A stretch of 64,000 nt of DNA from positions 6,324,001 through 6,388,000 of the forward strand of contig NC_088314.1 in the NCBI RefSeq assembly GCF_910592395.1, given 5' to 3'. Both the position numbers and the translations under genes were made by a program. Below, piece by piece: positions 15,101-27,700 of the stretch. The notes beneath the pieces were generated by a model. That model searched no databases and had not been told where the DNA came from. It was given only the letters and a program-made list of their open reading frames with translations. Position 1 is the stretch's first letter. Every line of letters starts with the position of its first letter. The DNA comes from Lineus longissimus. Lineage: Eukaryota > Nemertea > Pilidiophora > Heteronemertea > Lineidae.

Positions 15101-16142
15101 GCTTGAGAAGCTGAAGGATTGCCTTGAGAGTAAGGAGTCCATGTGGAAGCACAACCTGACAGACGCCCAGAAAGAGGCTGATAATACCAAACAGGAGGTG
15201 AGGCGTACAGAGTATCAGGTAGCTAAGATTTGTGGAGTGTGGATGTTTTGTCCTAGTTTTTTTTCACGATTTTTCGTTATTTTTTGTTTTGTTTCTAAGT
15301 ACCAAATGTGTGGTTCCTACTACAATACTATTGTAGTCTTTTCTCAGTCATGTCTTTGTATTGAGTGAGGTGCACAATGTACATGTTAGCATGTTTAACA
15401 AAAACAGAGGTCAGGAAGGAACTAGTCAAGTGACAATCGTGGTGTTTGTGCAGAGACATTTTGATCAGCCAGTGGGAGAGATTGTTGCACCTTGTATATA
15501 TGTATTTACTCAGATTAGTTTCTAGTGCAAAGGTTCGGACACCATGTCAGTCCATGCAGGGTCTCTGCTGGTGTTGCGTACATTGAGTTTACTGATACGT
15601 ACGTAAAAAAAGTTGTATAAACAACGAAGCAAATATCATGAAGTTAGTTTTGTTTTGTTACAGTTGACCGAAGCAACTGCTGAGATTGCCAGTCTCAAAC
15701 TACGGGTGAACCAATGTACTGAGGAGATAAGCCATCTCAAGTCCGACCTGGATGAGATGTCAGAGGAGTATGGTATACTGGCTGACAGAAGTAGAACGGT
15801 GAGTTTTCAAACTTTTCAGGACCTTAGGTTAGAGGATGCTGTTGAGACATGTTCTATGATACTGGTTTGTCATGTGGAGTACCACACTACTAAGTACCAC
15901 AGGTAGGCCTTGATGGTTTGGATAAGTTTTGATTGAAGACACAGTGAATGTTTCTGCATCATTCTACGCTGTCCCTGTTATCAATGTGCTGTTCTCATCA
16001 GTTTCTCATTCTTTCTTCTTTCTCGTTACAGTTGTCTGCTTGCTCCATGATCCCAATCATCATGTTGATATTCGCCATCATGCTCGCCCTGTATCCAACG
16101 CTTGCCACAGTCACAGCCACAACAGCACCAGGCTTGGTGTGA
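187..16142 (+). CDS. SLMAP: SLMAP (sarcolemmal membrane-associated protein), 5'-partial, 24 exons
   Basis: Tail-anchored FHA/coiled-coil protein; in animals it is a STRIPAK subunit that brings MST/Hippo kinases to PP2A. Exons: 187-253, 1893-1971, 3388-3555, 3742-3819, 4524-4724, 5042-5210, 5518-5589, 5773-5850, 5960-6001, 6512-6574, 7304-7366, 8357-8422, 9260-9322, 9583-9777, 10324-10386, 12459-12521, 12790-12978, 13430-13492, 14034-14096, 14412-14576, 14831-14903, 15038-15197, 15664-15798, 16032-16142. Frame holds through all junctions and gives 828 residues plus TGA. The first exon encodes the last strand of the FHA domain (THGCI...[12 protein letters not shown]). The next exons match vertebrate SLMAP closely ([41 protein letters not shown]). 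The last exon encodes the hydrophobic tail ([16 protein letters not shown]). The middle, about residues 254-669, is family-specific coiled coil in phase-1 exons. The FHA start lies outside the window. Confidence 0.93.
6512..14576 (+). other. Series of 63-nt, phase-1/phase-1 coiled-coil exons in SLMAP
   Basis: Seven exons are exactly 63 nt (starting at 6512, 7304, 9260, 10324, 12459, 13430 and 14034). One is 66 nt (8357), one is 189 nt, i.e. three times 63 (12790), and the 165-nt exon (14412) begins with two more 21-residue units. Each 21-residue unit tends to begin with x-x-L and to end with L-E, L-Q, L-R or L-K, which is three coiled-coil heptads. All start and end in phase 1, so any of them could be skipped or added without shifting frame. 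The pattern suggests tandem exon duplication of one three-heptad unit. Confidence 0.8.
9944..10108. repeat. 55-bp tandem repeat, three copies, in a SLMAP intron
   Basis: Three nearly identical 55-bp units start at 9944, 9999 and 10054, each with GTTGAGCTGCCAGTTTACTT followed by a CACTGGCAGTCATATGACCT half. CCAGT and ACTGG make each unit weakly self-complementary. It lies within the intron between exons 9583-9777 and 10324-10386. Confidence 0.9.
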
Positions 16143-19100
16143 CCTTGAGAGAAACCTCAAGGTTATGTCGGACCCAGACGACCTTGAATGAATGTCGCTG
16201 TAGAATTGTGTTATATGTATAAGTCAAGGTCACAACAGCAGTTTGATTGTATATTGACCAATTAGATCCCATCCCTTTACTAGGAAATACTCTGTGACAA
16301 TATAGAAATGAGGTTGGTCGGTGGTGTAAATTTCTTTTGTGCGAGACCACTTCATGTGAGTATAATTTGTGAATATTAAACGATTGTCAAATTAAGTTGG
16401 GGTGAACCTCTAAGATAAGACTCTGAGTGAAAAGTTACCAGTTTAAGTTGCAGATCCAAACGATGGCCAACAATCCCCATGATTGCGCAAAAACTGAGCT
16501 GTTTACAGTAGATGCTCCGTGTTCATCTGGTAACTTTTCCTTCCGAATCGACTTAGTGTAAATATGTAATGTACAGAAGTTAGCGCCTTATCGTGCTTTA
16601 ATCAGAAGTCTATGTCTATTCCGTTTCATCTGATACTTAATTATTAATAGATTGGTGCTTGAAAGCATAACAAAGTTTATATATATTGGAAGCAGAAGTG
16701 AATGAAATCATTGAAATCCCTTTCATTATTCGATAGTCGTTCTTCGGGTTGCCAGGTTCCTTCTATAAAATAAGGCCCGCATATATATTGTCGAAAGAGC
16801 CACTATGAGCCAAGTTGGTTCACGTTCTCTCCACTCCACAGGCTTAAAAACACTGCACAGTTTTTCTGTTTCACTATTTGTGACAAACTTGAGACTCGAC
16901 CTCCCTCAATGTTGAAGGGTCCGACTCCTTGGATTTCAATGGTACTTGTTTCTATATCACTTTGGGTTGGGTTTGAATGATTGTAGTGTCTTATTCATGT
17001 CTAGTCATCATTCAGATTAAATTTGGACCAGAAAATAGTTTTGAAAAATCTATTGTATGATGGTCTGTTGTAGCTCATGAAGATTTGTGTCGGGATGTTC
17101 GTCTGTTGAAAGATAAGCAGACGTAGAGGGCCTTAATTTGATCAGTTCAAATTGTTGACAGGTCAGTTGGGGCTTCGACATCAGTGTGAGTTTGCTGTGA
17201 TTGTATTGAGTTGACATGATAATCATTGGGCAAAATGAAAATATAACTTGATGTCCGATTCATTTGAAACAGAGAGTTCGTTGGAATCACTGTTACGCTA
17301 TTGATGTGAATTATTGCAAGGTACTTTTGTTCAATTATTTGGTAAATTTTTGATTGCTCATGCAAAGGGAAGCCTTCCCGTCACAAACAGTGCTGTAAGC
17401 TGTGACATTTTTGCAGTGATAATTGTCAAAAAACTAATTGGCTGTTAACAGAATTCAGCATTTGCTGCGTTAATGTAATGGTTCAGAGTTGAAATTGTCA
17501 GACGTTTCAATTTCACACTCAACAATGAATTCAAAAAACGCTCGTGAAAATTTCCCTGATCAATTGTATGCAGGTTATTCCAGCCAACTTTCTAAAATGA
17601 ATTGAAAGGAGAAATATAAGTAAGGAAAACTATGTCAAACCTAAAAGGCTTCGCTTTCATTTATCATGGACCAAAATATTGAGGTGCTGGGTATTATTTC
17701 ATTGTGCACGATCTTTGTATTATCTCACCAATTTTTATGGAAACTATATTTTAAGATTAGTTCCTCAGCTATATAACCTCTTCATTGATGAGGTCTTGTT
17801 TAACCCACCACAGCTGGTAAATTAGGTATATTGCGCTAGCATTGTCGTCGTTTGGCTAGTTTTGTGATGTAGAAATATGTTTATTGCCTGTTCTGTGGCA
17901 CCAGTGGTTCTAATTTGCCTTCAATCAAAAAAAAGACTGTAGAATATTGACATGATTGTCCCAATGTGCCTGCTGTGTCATTTATTGTATATAATATCGT
18001 CATTAGTTAAATGAATGCGCCTGGTATCCATTGCATCCACCATCTTGGATAACCAAAACCTTATGTCCTACATGATTCCTACGTTGGTCCTGCTGGCGAG
18101 TGTCGATTTCACAAGTCCAGCAGTGACGATGAAAGTTTATCATCACCACTTGAAAAATCCACCAAGCTCTAGGCCAGAATAATCAGTGTACCCTGTAGGT
18201 GGTGTTGTTTCTGATCCACTTAATACAACCTCAATTTATTAAGGTATTTTCTGCAGTGGTTTAAGATGAAGTGATCAATTTCATGCAAAAAATCTGTATG
18301 AGTAAGTCAGACTTGGTGTTTTGCTGAAAGAGTTTCTTTGAGGTGGTGTAATTATGTGGTCTTCAGTCGAGCTGGAACTATTTTTTGCTTCTAGAAAATC
18401 TACCTGTGGTTTCGGTGACAAAGCTGTTGCAAATACGAGATTTTTAGTGAGTTCTGGACAACCATTTGTTTTGCGGTCATGTAGTCCATTGAACGGGGCA
18501 TTCCTTAGATATTTATAACCAAGTACTTTGCCACAGATGCTGTCCATGGATGAAAAGTATTTTCAATACACCTGCCAGAACCTCTTCCGCATTGAGGTGA
18601 TTTGTCATTGCAATGTTCAGCATCTATGGCTAATTACTATCGGTACAGTTATAGTTCAAGGATATCCCTTCAAGTGACCATTTCGTAATTCCTCCTATCC
18701 AGCTGGCCTCTGTTAAGTTTTGTTCCTTAGTGACCATGCTTGCCTGTTTTATTTTGGTTCTTGTGGTATTGTGACTGTTGTGATATACAAGTGTTTTTGT
18801 TTTCTGTCTTGTCAAGTTAAATCAGTGTAATAAACTGAAAACTGTCTGTCAACCGATATCTTGATAACCAGTTGGTAGAGTGAAAATAATCGGATAGAAT
18901 CATTGAGAAGCTTAGCTTAAATTGAAATTAATCATCTTTCCTGTATAGTGTATTGCACAATAATTAAACTATAACATCTAATTCTATTTAGAAATTGTTG
19001 TATTTCAACACAAGCTGCATTGAAACAGTAAAAAAAACAAAGGAAACTGTTACTTCGGAAGGTCTTCAACAAATTATTTTCCCAAGGTTAAGCATGGTCT

Positions 19101-20110
19101 GTTTCGTCTGCGGTATGGCCAGCCTAGGAGGTGTCCATTATAACAAACTGCAATCACATTGCCCAATCAAATTAATGGCCAGTTGCGGGCCACAATGGAC
19201 TCGCCTCAATCTTGTCTCAAACAGATTTAAATGGTTCAAGATGCACTTCTTACACTCACAAAAACCCAGCTAGCTGGTTGTTACCAGAAAATTATCCTCC
19301 ACTTTAGTACAGTACATGTAAATTGATTGGGCAGGTTGCTATGGTCAGGTGAGAGCAAAATCTTGTGTTTGTAAATGTTCCTCTGATAGGCATGTTTATG
19401 TCTTTAGATCGACTGATACATTGCGACTTTGTTGTTAATCTTGATGACATAAGGTAGGAGATCAGGGGAAAATTTCAAATGCAAGGTTTCTACCTGACAC
19501 TGATCTGTATGATGTATGATGTAGTCTGTTATATCTAATATGTTCAGATCAACGGACAGTATTCAGCTTATGTTTTGATCCGAATCCGGTTGGTTGACCC
19601 CAGAGCTTGCTGCAGACCGAGATGGTTGCTGCATGACCCTGCTGTCAGCCATTGGCGCCACTGACATGTTTTGCGTGTACTAAGACCTTTGTCTTGGAAT
19701 TTGTACGCAGATTGATCCCAAAAAAATGAATCATCCTGCAACAAGTAGTGCCAGAGAAACACAGTGATTGGGACTTGGGTTGTTCAGAGTATGGCTCTTT
19801 CTCTGTCTGAAGCTCGAATTTATCACAAACTTGCTTGGTTTGGTCATGTGAATGGATGACAAGCCTTTAGTGAGAGGGTCGGATAACAGTTGTGAAACTG
19901 CATGTTTTTCTGGCATCGGATTGTTTAGTTCGAGTCCTGGTTGATGTTCACTGATGATATGTGAGTGAGAGTTGAATGTAAAATAGTGTTTTGGATGCGA
20001 TGTATCTAAGCCACAGGCAGTATTGTAAATAAATAAACTGAATGGTACCATTGACATTATGTTTTTTATGACCACACAGTATTGTTTTTACCTTAGAGTG
20101 ACCAGAATAA
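16143..20110 (+). other. Probable long 3'UTR of SLMAP and downstream flank; no other gene seen
   Basis: No exon-like open frame with splice sites is visible on either strand. The sequence is AT-rich with no obvious long repeats. AATAAA polyadenylation signals occur at 18829-18834 and as an overlapping pair at 20028-20037, so the SLMAP 3'UTR may be about 2.7 or 3.9 kb; an earlier ATTAAA-type signal lies near 16375. Which one is used cannot be told from sequence. Confidence 0.4.
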
Positions 20111-20684
20111 AGGGAGCAAGTATGCGATTATCTGCTCTTCAATTTCAATCGCTTACACTACATACCCACTATAATCCCTGCCGATTTCAGATCTACCGCC
20201 AGTGATAAGCCCCAATAAACCGCATCTAGTGCTCAGCAGGACGCCTCGTCTGTAGTACAATCATACATCCCACCAGTAGTACCGGCTCTCCTTGGATGCC
20301 CTTAGCTACCAGTGTGCATCTTTAGGAAACTCTGCCCAGTAGAAACTTGTATTCAGAAGGCATGCGCTGTTTCGATTTTGATCTGATTGACAGCATGAGT
20401 TGAATTTCCTTTGATTGGCGGATTTTTTTTCATGGTATCCCCCCACCACCACCACTACCCCTATGGCGTAGCCAGGGGGCAAAAACAGCCTTCAACTTGC
20501 AATGACCTTGGAGGTTGTGATCACTACTTGTATGGATCACATTGATAACATGCAACAGGTGTTCTACAGGCGAGGCCTGGTCCCAGCCATGCCACTGTTG
20601 AAAGGACAATTCTGGGCTTCATCTTGCACAAACAATACAGGTATGCAAGGCAGGAGGGCTCTTAAGGTAGATTTCCGGAAATGC

Positions 20685-21205
20685 TATTAATTAGTTTTTC
20701 CAGAGAACTGGCAGCAGTTTAAAGGCACTCTTGCACAAACCATGCACAGGCGCGGAGCATATTTTGCAGGTATACTACACCTTATATGCAGCAACGACAA
20801 TTTCTGCCAATTTTTATCTATTTATAACTTCTGCAGCTCCAATCCTATCGTGATGGCAAGACCATTTATACAGCAACTATTACGAACTTCAGTGGAACCT
20901 CTTTAGCGGACAACCTCTCCATTAAATACACTAGTTTTGGTCCCAAGTTGGTTGTTACCATTCAATTTGACCTCTCTAATCAGGACGTCCCTCTCTATTA
21001 AGGGCAGCACTTGTCAGTCCCGAGGGTGTCCTTTATAGAGAGGTTCTACTGTAGTTTAAAGACACTCTTGCACAAACCATTTACAGGCGCGGAGCATATT
21101 TTGCAGGTATTCTACACCTAAAATGCAGTAACAACATTTTTATCTTATTACTTCTGCCCATTTTCATCATATTACTTCTGCAGCGTCAATCCTATAGAGT
21201 CATGC
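20685..21205. repeat. Direct repeat pair flanking a dispersed 'GAACCTCT' repeat
   Basis: A block with GGCGCGGAGCATATTTTGCA occurs at about 20750 and again at about 21087. Each is preceded by CACTCTTGCACAAACCAT and followed by similar ACTTCTGCAGC sequence. Between them, 20893-21055 carries short inverted motifs (GTGGAACCTCT near the start, AGAGGTTCTACTGTAG near the end) that look like the termini of a non-autonomous element. A related GGAGTGGAACCTCCCTCTTT motif occurs near 42808. Confidence 0.55.
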
Positions 21206-21622
21206 GGTACAATTAAGCAAACAAGATGGTACTTATTGCAGTTTTTAATTCCGATAATAACTAAATTTACAATGCATATCTTTTTCAATCAGCGGCATGG
21301 CTAGCTTTAAGATCTTTAGGGGGCAAAATAACACTTCTTCAAATTTTTCTACCGAAATCGTGGTCAAAAACAAACTTTTTGGTGACGTCTGGAGGGGGGG
21401 CGGGCATTTGCCCTCTTCCGCTAGCTATGCCCCCGACAATGCTAGAACTTGTAGAAATGCAGCACATGGTGCTCATGGTGGATTAGAATCACAGAAACTA
21501 TCCTCAAATGAGCCATTGAATGTAACATGTAACAAGCAACACTACTTTACAATGGACGTGAAAGAGTTAAAAGTTTGACAGGAATGCCACATAACTATCA
21601 GGTACTGGTGACAATCAGACTG

Positions 21623-22839
21623 GCGATGTCTTACAACGTCATAAATGGTTACATAATATATTTATTTTTTATCAAGAAGGGGGACCTGTTGGCTTAGGAT
21701 TCCCAAAGTTTCATAGCCTAAACTTTTTCTTTGGCTCGGGGCTTTCCTGGCAGCACTTAATTGGCTCTTTAACAGCGTCTTGGCTCTTGGCTCTCAGATG
21801 AGGGCATCCCGCGGATATTCCATTCTACAATCTTTACTCCAATAACCAGATTTACAACTTTTTAGATCACATACTACAGAGCACAAACTACACAGTTTAG
21901 GTTTTAATGGGCCTGCTCAGGGTAAAGTAGAATCACAGAAACTATCCTCAAATGAGCCATTGAATGTGACATGTAACAAGCAACACTAATTTACAAAGGA
22001 TGTGAAAGAGTTCACCGTTTGACGGAATGCCACATAACTATCAGGTAATCGCCCTCTGAACTGGTGACAATCGGACTGGCCTGAAATTCTCATTATCGTC
22101 CACTCCTCAGTAAAATCCAACTAAAATGGGGTCATTGTATACAGTGGTACTGTATTACCCCGATGAGAAGCAAGTACGTCCCCCACTCTCAGCCAAGATA
22201 TTTGTACGTGGACCGGTTTGACTACGGGCTGAAGTTGACGATGTACTCCTGACGGAGCCATTGGGTTCTTCGCCCGCTCATTGACCAAGGTGTGGTGACC
22301 TGGAGACAGTGACCGGGTTAGCACTAGCTGGTCGAAGGACATATTCGAAGGCGTCCATTCGCAACTTCTCATCTTTCAGGTACAACCTATTCACGTGGAC
22401 CAAGTCTTACCCAGAACCTCCCCTTACGTAGCGTGGGGTACCAACCCACCGCAGATTCAAGAGATGTGTGCGTGGTAACCAGATATCCTACACCACCCCC
22501 AGATCTCAGAACTGGTTGTGATGCTGCCCATTCGCAATAGGTATAACCGCCGTCATGCCCCTTTGATTTTGCCATTCAACGCCACCATCGGGACACAGGC
22601 CTCAAATTGAGGGATGGGCGACAATGATTATTTCAGACCGATCAGAATGTCACAAGCCCAGAGCGAAATCACCAGACAGTTATATGGAGTTACACCAAAA
22701 GGCTGACCCCCTCACTTCATTTGTAAATAGGTGTTGGATATTTTTGTCACATTTAATGGACCCAGTCCAACAATCTCTGGAGGGACCTTCAGTGCGGCAA
22801 ATCGAATAGGTTTTTAAAAGTGAAAACAAAAAGGTCACT
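21623..22839. repeat. 1.2-kb duplicated segment, copy 1
   Basis: About 1217 bp nearly identical to 23211-24427, offset 1588 bp. It contains TTGGCTCGGGGCTTTCCTGG near the left end and AAAACAAAAAGGTCACT at the right end. Open frames inside are not conserved with any protein I recognise and look like chance frames. A fragment of the same family (CAGAAACTATCCTCAAATGA) also occurs at about 21490. Confidence 0.9.
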
Positions 22840-23210
22840 ATACAGTAACTAAAGAATACCAGGTGTGGATATTGGGACACCCTCATCCTAGAGCCAAGAG
22901 CCGCGATAACCGTCGGTTTTTTTATAGTACAGATAGGCAGAGTACCGCTATCTCATTACTTGAATTGGCAGATTTCAATCAAGAATTTACAAATTTGGGC
23001 AATATCATGCCTTTTGAAAACAATTTTGATTGAACTATTTGCGCAAGGCTACATGATACAGCAGGAATGACAAACAAGTGCGATTGTACACAGTGTATGA
23101 AGTGCAGACTCATGTACACTGTACTTGCCCTATTGTATTGACGGCATAACAAGAGTACAATAAAAAATCCTGGCATGGTAGACTGTGAACCATATAGCTT
23201 AATCAAGGTG

Positions 23211-24427
23211 GTGATTTCTTACAATGTCAAAAATGATTACATAATAAATTAATTTTTTATCAAGTAGGGTACCTGTAGGCTTAGGATTCCAAAAGTTTCA
23301 TTAGCCTAAACTTTTTCTTTGGCTCGGGGCTTTCCTGGCAGCACTTAATTGGCTCTTTAACAGCGTCTTGGCTCTTGGCTCTCATATTAGGGCATCCCGC
23401 GGATATTCCATTCTACAATCTTTACTACAATAACCAGATTTACAACTTTTTAGATCACATACTACAGAGCACAAACTACACAGTTTAGGTTTTAATGGGC
23501 CTGCTCATGGTAAAGTAGAATCACAGAAACTATCCTCAAAGGAGCCATTGAATGTGACATGTAACAAGCAACACTAATTTACAAAGGATGTGAAAGAGTT
23601 CACCGTTTGACGGAATGCCACATAACTATCAGGTAATCGCCCTCTGAACTGGTGACAATCGGACTGGCCTGAAATTCTCATTATCGTCCACTCCTCAATA
23701 AAATCCAACTAAAATGGGGTCATTGTATACAGTGGTACTGTATTACCCCGATGAGAAGCAAGTACGCCCCCCACTCTCAGCCAAGATATTTGTACGTGGA
23801 CCGGTTTGACTACGGGCTGAAGTTGACGATGTACTCCTGACGGAGCCATTGGGTTCTTCGCCCGCTCATTGACCAAGGTGTGGTGACCTGGAGACAGTGA
23901 CCGGGTTAGCACTAGCTGGTCGAAGGACATATTCGAAGGCGTCCATTCGCAACTTCTCATCTTTCAGGTACAACCTATTCACGTGGACCAAGTCTTACCC
24001 AGAACCTCCCCTTACGTAGCGTGGGGTACCAACCCACCGCAGATTCAAGAGATGTGTGCGTGGTAACCAGATATCCTACACCACCCCCAGATCTCAGAAC
24101 TGGTTGTGATGCTGCCCATTCGCAATAGGTATAACGGCCGTCATGCCCCTTTGATTTTGCCATTCAACGCCACCATCGGGACACAGGCCTCAAATTGAGG
24201 GATGGGCGACAATGATTATTTCAGACCGATCAGAATGTCACAAGCCCAGAGCGAAATCACCAGACAGTTATATGGAGTTACACCAAAAGGCTGACCCCCT
24301 CACTTCATTTGTAAATAGGTGTTGGATATTTTTGTCACATTTAATGGACCCAGTCCAACAATCTCAGGAGGGACCTTCAGTGCGGCAAATCGCATAGGTT
24401 TTTAAAAGTGAAAACAAAAAGGTCACT
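23211..24427. repeat. 1.2-kb duplicated segment, copy 2, with extra partial tail copy to 24567
   Basis: Second copy of the 21623-22839 segment in the same orientation, separated from it by about 371 bp of unrelated DNA. Only scattered substitutions and small indels separate the copies, so the duplication is recent. A diverged third copy of the right-hand ~105 bp (GGTGTTGGATATTTTTGT) follows at 24463-24567. Confidence 0.9.
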
Positions 24428-24725
24428 TCAGTAGCTAACCTACAGTAACTAGAGTACCAGGTGTTGGATATTTTTGTTACATTTAATGGAGTCACTCCAA
24501 CAATCTTTTGAGGGATCAATGCAGTTGATCATGATGGCTTTGTAAACTGAAAACAAATGGGTCACTAACACTGCCTTAAGTTACTGTGGCAAACAAAATG
24601 ACACTTGTTCCATTGTACAATCCTTACTCCAATCTTTTCAAATCACATACTACAGAGCACAAACTACAGTTATAGGCCTAAAGCAGGCCCAGGGGCTTTA
24701 GTCCTAACTTGAAAAAAGGTCCTTC

Positions 24726-27700
24726 TCAGCTGAAAAATTGAATGTCCAAATATTGTTTGTGCTGTCTTTCAGAATATTCTTCATGCTCAGGATGTTGTGT
24801 CCAAACTTTACCATCCGAGGACCTACTGGTGAACCAAAGCTGAAATAATGATAACAACTGATTTAGAGTGAAAGAAAATGAGGGTTACCCATTCAATTGA
24901 AAGGTGTCCGTCAATCATGATGTTTACAAGATGTTGTACCGAAAGATACCAGTCATATCGAACACTCAAATTACTTTTGTGGCATTATCACGGGAGACTG
25001 GTTGTGATTTTGTCCTTGAATTTTTCATGGCAGGAAATTAGAATCATGTACCACAGACTATCCTTCTGTGCAACAATGTCATCATTAGGATGATAGTTGC
25101 AGTCACAGAAGGGTATCCTGAGCTTGCCTAGGCCTTGCCTAGACCTATACCGCAAAACACAAGTTCTGCTATAAACAATCAACAAACCATTGTAGTCAAA
25201 GACGCCTGGACATCACAGGGCAATCTTGCATCAACATTGTAGATTCCCTCATCTTTGTCTTCAGTAAGATATTGCTGCAGTCCACTGATCCCAGCTGAGA
25301 GCATTGGTAGTGGTGTTGGAGGGCCAACCCTCCCCATCTGGATTGGTCTTAGCTTGTTAACCAGGAGGAAGATTGTGCGGTATCAGTCTTGATCACCTGT
25401 GCTATTTTCCAGTCTAGTTCATGAGGTGTTGGCTGCTGGAAAGACCAATAGTATTCATTTAATTTAGAGTTTTGAATGACCAATCCTTGATTTCCGTTTC
25501 TCTGAAATTTTGAAAGGTCATCCTCTCCTCCCTTGGTTTTTTTATTTCTGAAGATAATATCAAAACTCAGCCACCTTGTAAATTTGGGACAATTCAAATT
25601 CCAATTTAATACCGCAAGGGAGTCTTGGCCATAGCCAAATTCCTTTTAATCTTCTACAAACATTGTGTAACTTGGCACAAGCTACATTTTACCACAAGGA
25701 CTTCTTGACTGCATCCAAAATTATGGTCTTATGGTCTGGTGTCATAACTTTCAACGCCAGTCTTTCCAAAAAAAAGCAACCTCAGCGTTTCTATTCATAA
25801 AGCTGGGTGGAGTTAAACAAGATAGACAGTGACCTGCCACAGGTCTCATGCCAACTTTAAGGTTCAAACGATGGGCCTCTGGAGTTCAAGCAACTAATCC
25901 ACAGAAGCTCTGGTACATATGTTGATGTGTCGTCTTCCCAACCTGCTGTCACTGTCTCACAAAGTGCAATGATTTGAAGCCCTAACTAGCACACATCACA
26001 GGCAAATGGAATAATTTCAAAATGCATGCTTACAGCAGAGGGTACCTGTACTTGTCACTAAACCACCTGTCCTTTTACTGTCTGGTGCAGTCTCTCTTGG
26101 ACAACCTCAGGGACAAAGTTCATATTTATTCAAACTGAAAACTCTTAATACATTTAAAAACTTACAGGAAAAGCCTTTAGTTTCCAATGGATCCATCTTC
26201 AGTCCTGCCATTGGTGACGTTGGCAACATGATAGGGATTGTCAATAATCTCAGCTTGGTTCAGCCCCAGCTCTTGTTCACAGCAGGCATTCCAGGGGTGA
26301 CGAGAGTCTCCGAGCATCCATGCAACGTGATGGTTTCTCCAGGCCCCCGTGACACCCAAGCCCAATGATCTTGAAACCATGCTGAAAAACAACACGAACC
26401 ATTTAAATAATCATAAATTTGTTGACAATTTTACATAAAAATTCGGACACTTTGACATCTGGAAGCATCCATCCTATCATCGACTGGCTACTGATATCTC
26501 ATCCTAGCAATTGCTAGGTAATTGCCTAGCTGTGGTGGTTACCTCGTAGATATGTTCCCAGGCGGCACAACCCTAATTTCTGTCCCTGTTGATAATCTTT
26601 CACTATCACAAGTCCAATTATCACTATATGAGCAGATTTCACTTCACCTAAGATCACAAGCAAGCACTTTTTAAACTGCAGAATTACAGCAGAATGAATG
26701 TCACTAAACAAAGAGACAGGCAACTTCACGGCACACAGGCCTCCACCTCCTTTGATGGACAGTTTGCCTACATACTTGGAGCACTTTGGTTTGGCGTGGC
26801 TCATCTACCTGATCAAGTAGGTTGCTGAATCTCCCTTGGACAGCCTTCGTGGGAACCATGCCCTCTGATCTTGCTATTAGGCTGAAAAGAAACATCAAGA
26901 TTTATCTTAATCAATGCAGGCTATTACCGCATCGCTAAGCGTACATCCTTTGATTGACTGCTTTCCAATCTCCTCTGTTTGAACATCATCCTCATTGTCT
27001 TGCCATGGGAGAGGGTTTGAGCCCTGTTGGTATCCTTTTCTGATACAGCCAGTGGTTAGCCACTAGCTTGATAAATTAAGTGGGTACAGATTGCCTCCTC
27101 GCCACGCACTTGGCATGTAAGAAAGGAATATAGCAAGTAAGGAATATAGCAAGTAAGGAGCATCTCATATAGCAAGTCTGGCTGGCCCATTCTTTATGGG
27201 TAACGCAATTAACTTTTTCTAAAGTTGTTTATTACATCATCAAATATCATGCAGATTCCACACCAACCTTGTATCCCAAGACGGATTCTTCTCGCAACAA
27301 CATTTCCAGTTCAAATGGTATTGTGGTCAGCAAAACCCAGCCACTGTCGCAGCAAAGAACTGTGGTCCTTGGTAAATTTTGTTAACGGGCCATGGCTTGT
27401 CAGTAGAATGACGATGCCATACCAAATCTGAATGCCTTCATCTCCTTCCCTGTTAATGTGGGTCATCAGGTGGAGGGGCTGAAAAAGATAATGGTTCTCA
27501 CTTAACTTTTGATTCTGAATGGTAAATTCTCCACGGCACTCGCGGCAAATGGTAACCCCAAAGTTATGGGCCTGGCTGCCTTATTCTAATTATACAGCCC
27601 CAGTTCTTAGGCTCCGGATCCAGGTGTGCATTGCCACGGGAGCTCCGCAATCACTCTGGCAGGGTTGCTATGCCTAAAATAAGCTGAGGCAAATTTGTCT

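Noticed and set aside
22121-24397. Pairs of identical small open frames at 22121/23709, 22387/23975 and 22624/24212
   Set aside because: Their identity comes from the 1.2-kb DNA duplication; no protein family or selection signature is visible.
26177-26395. Harbinger-type transposase fragment suggested by WMLGDS
   Set aside because: Only a few residues resemble the family, the following residues do not match, and no terminal repeats were found.
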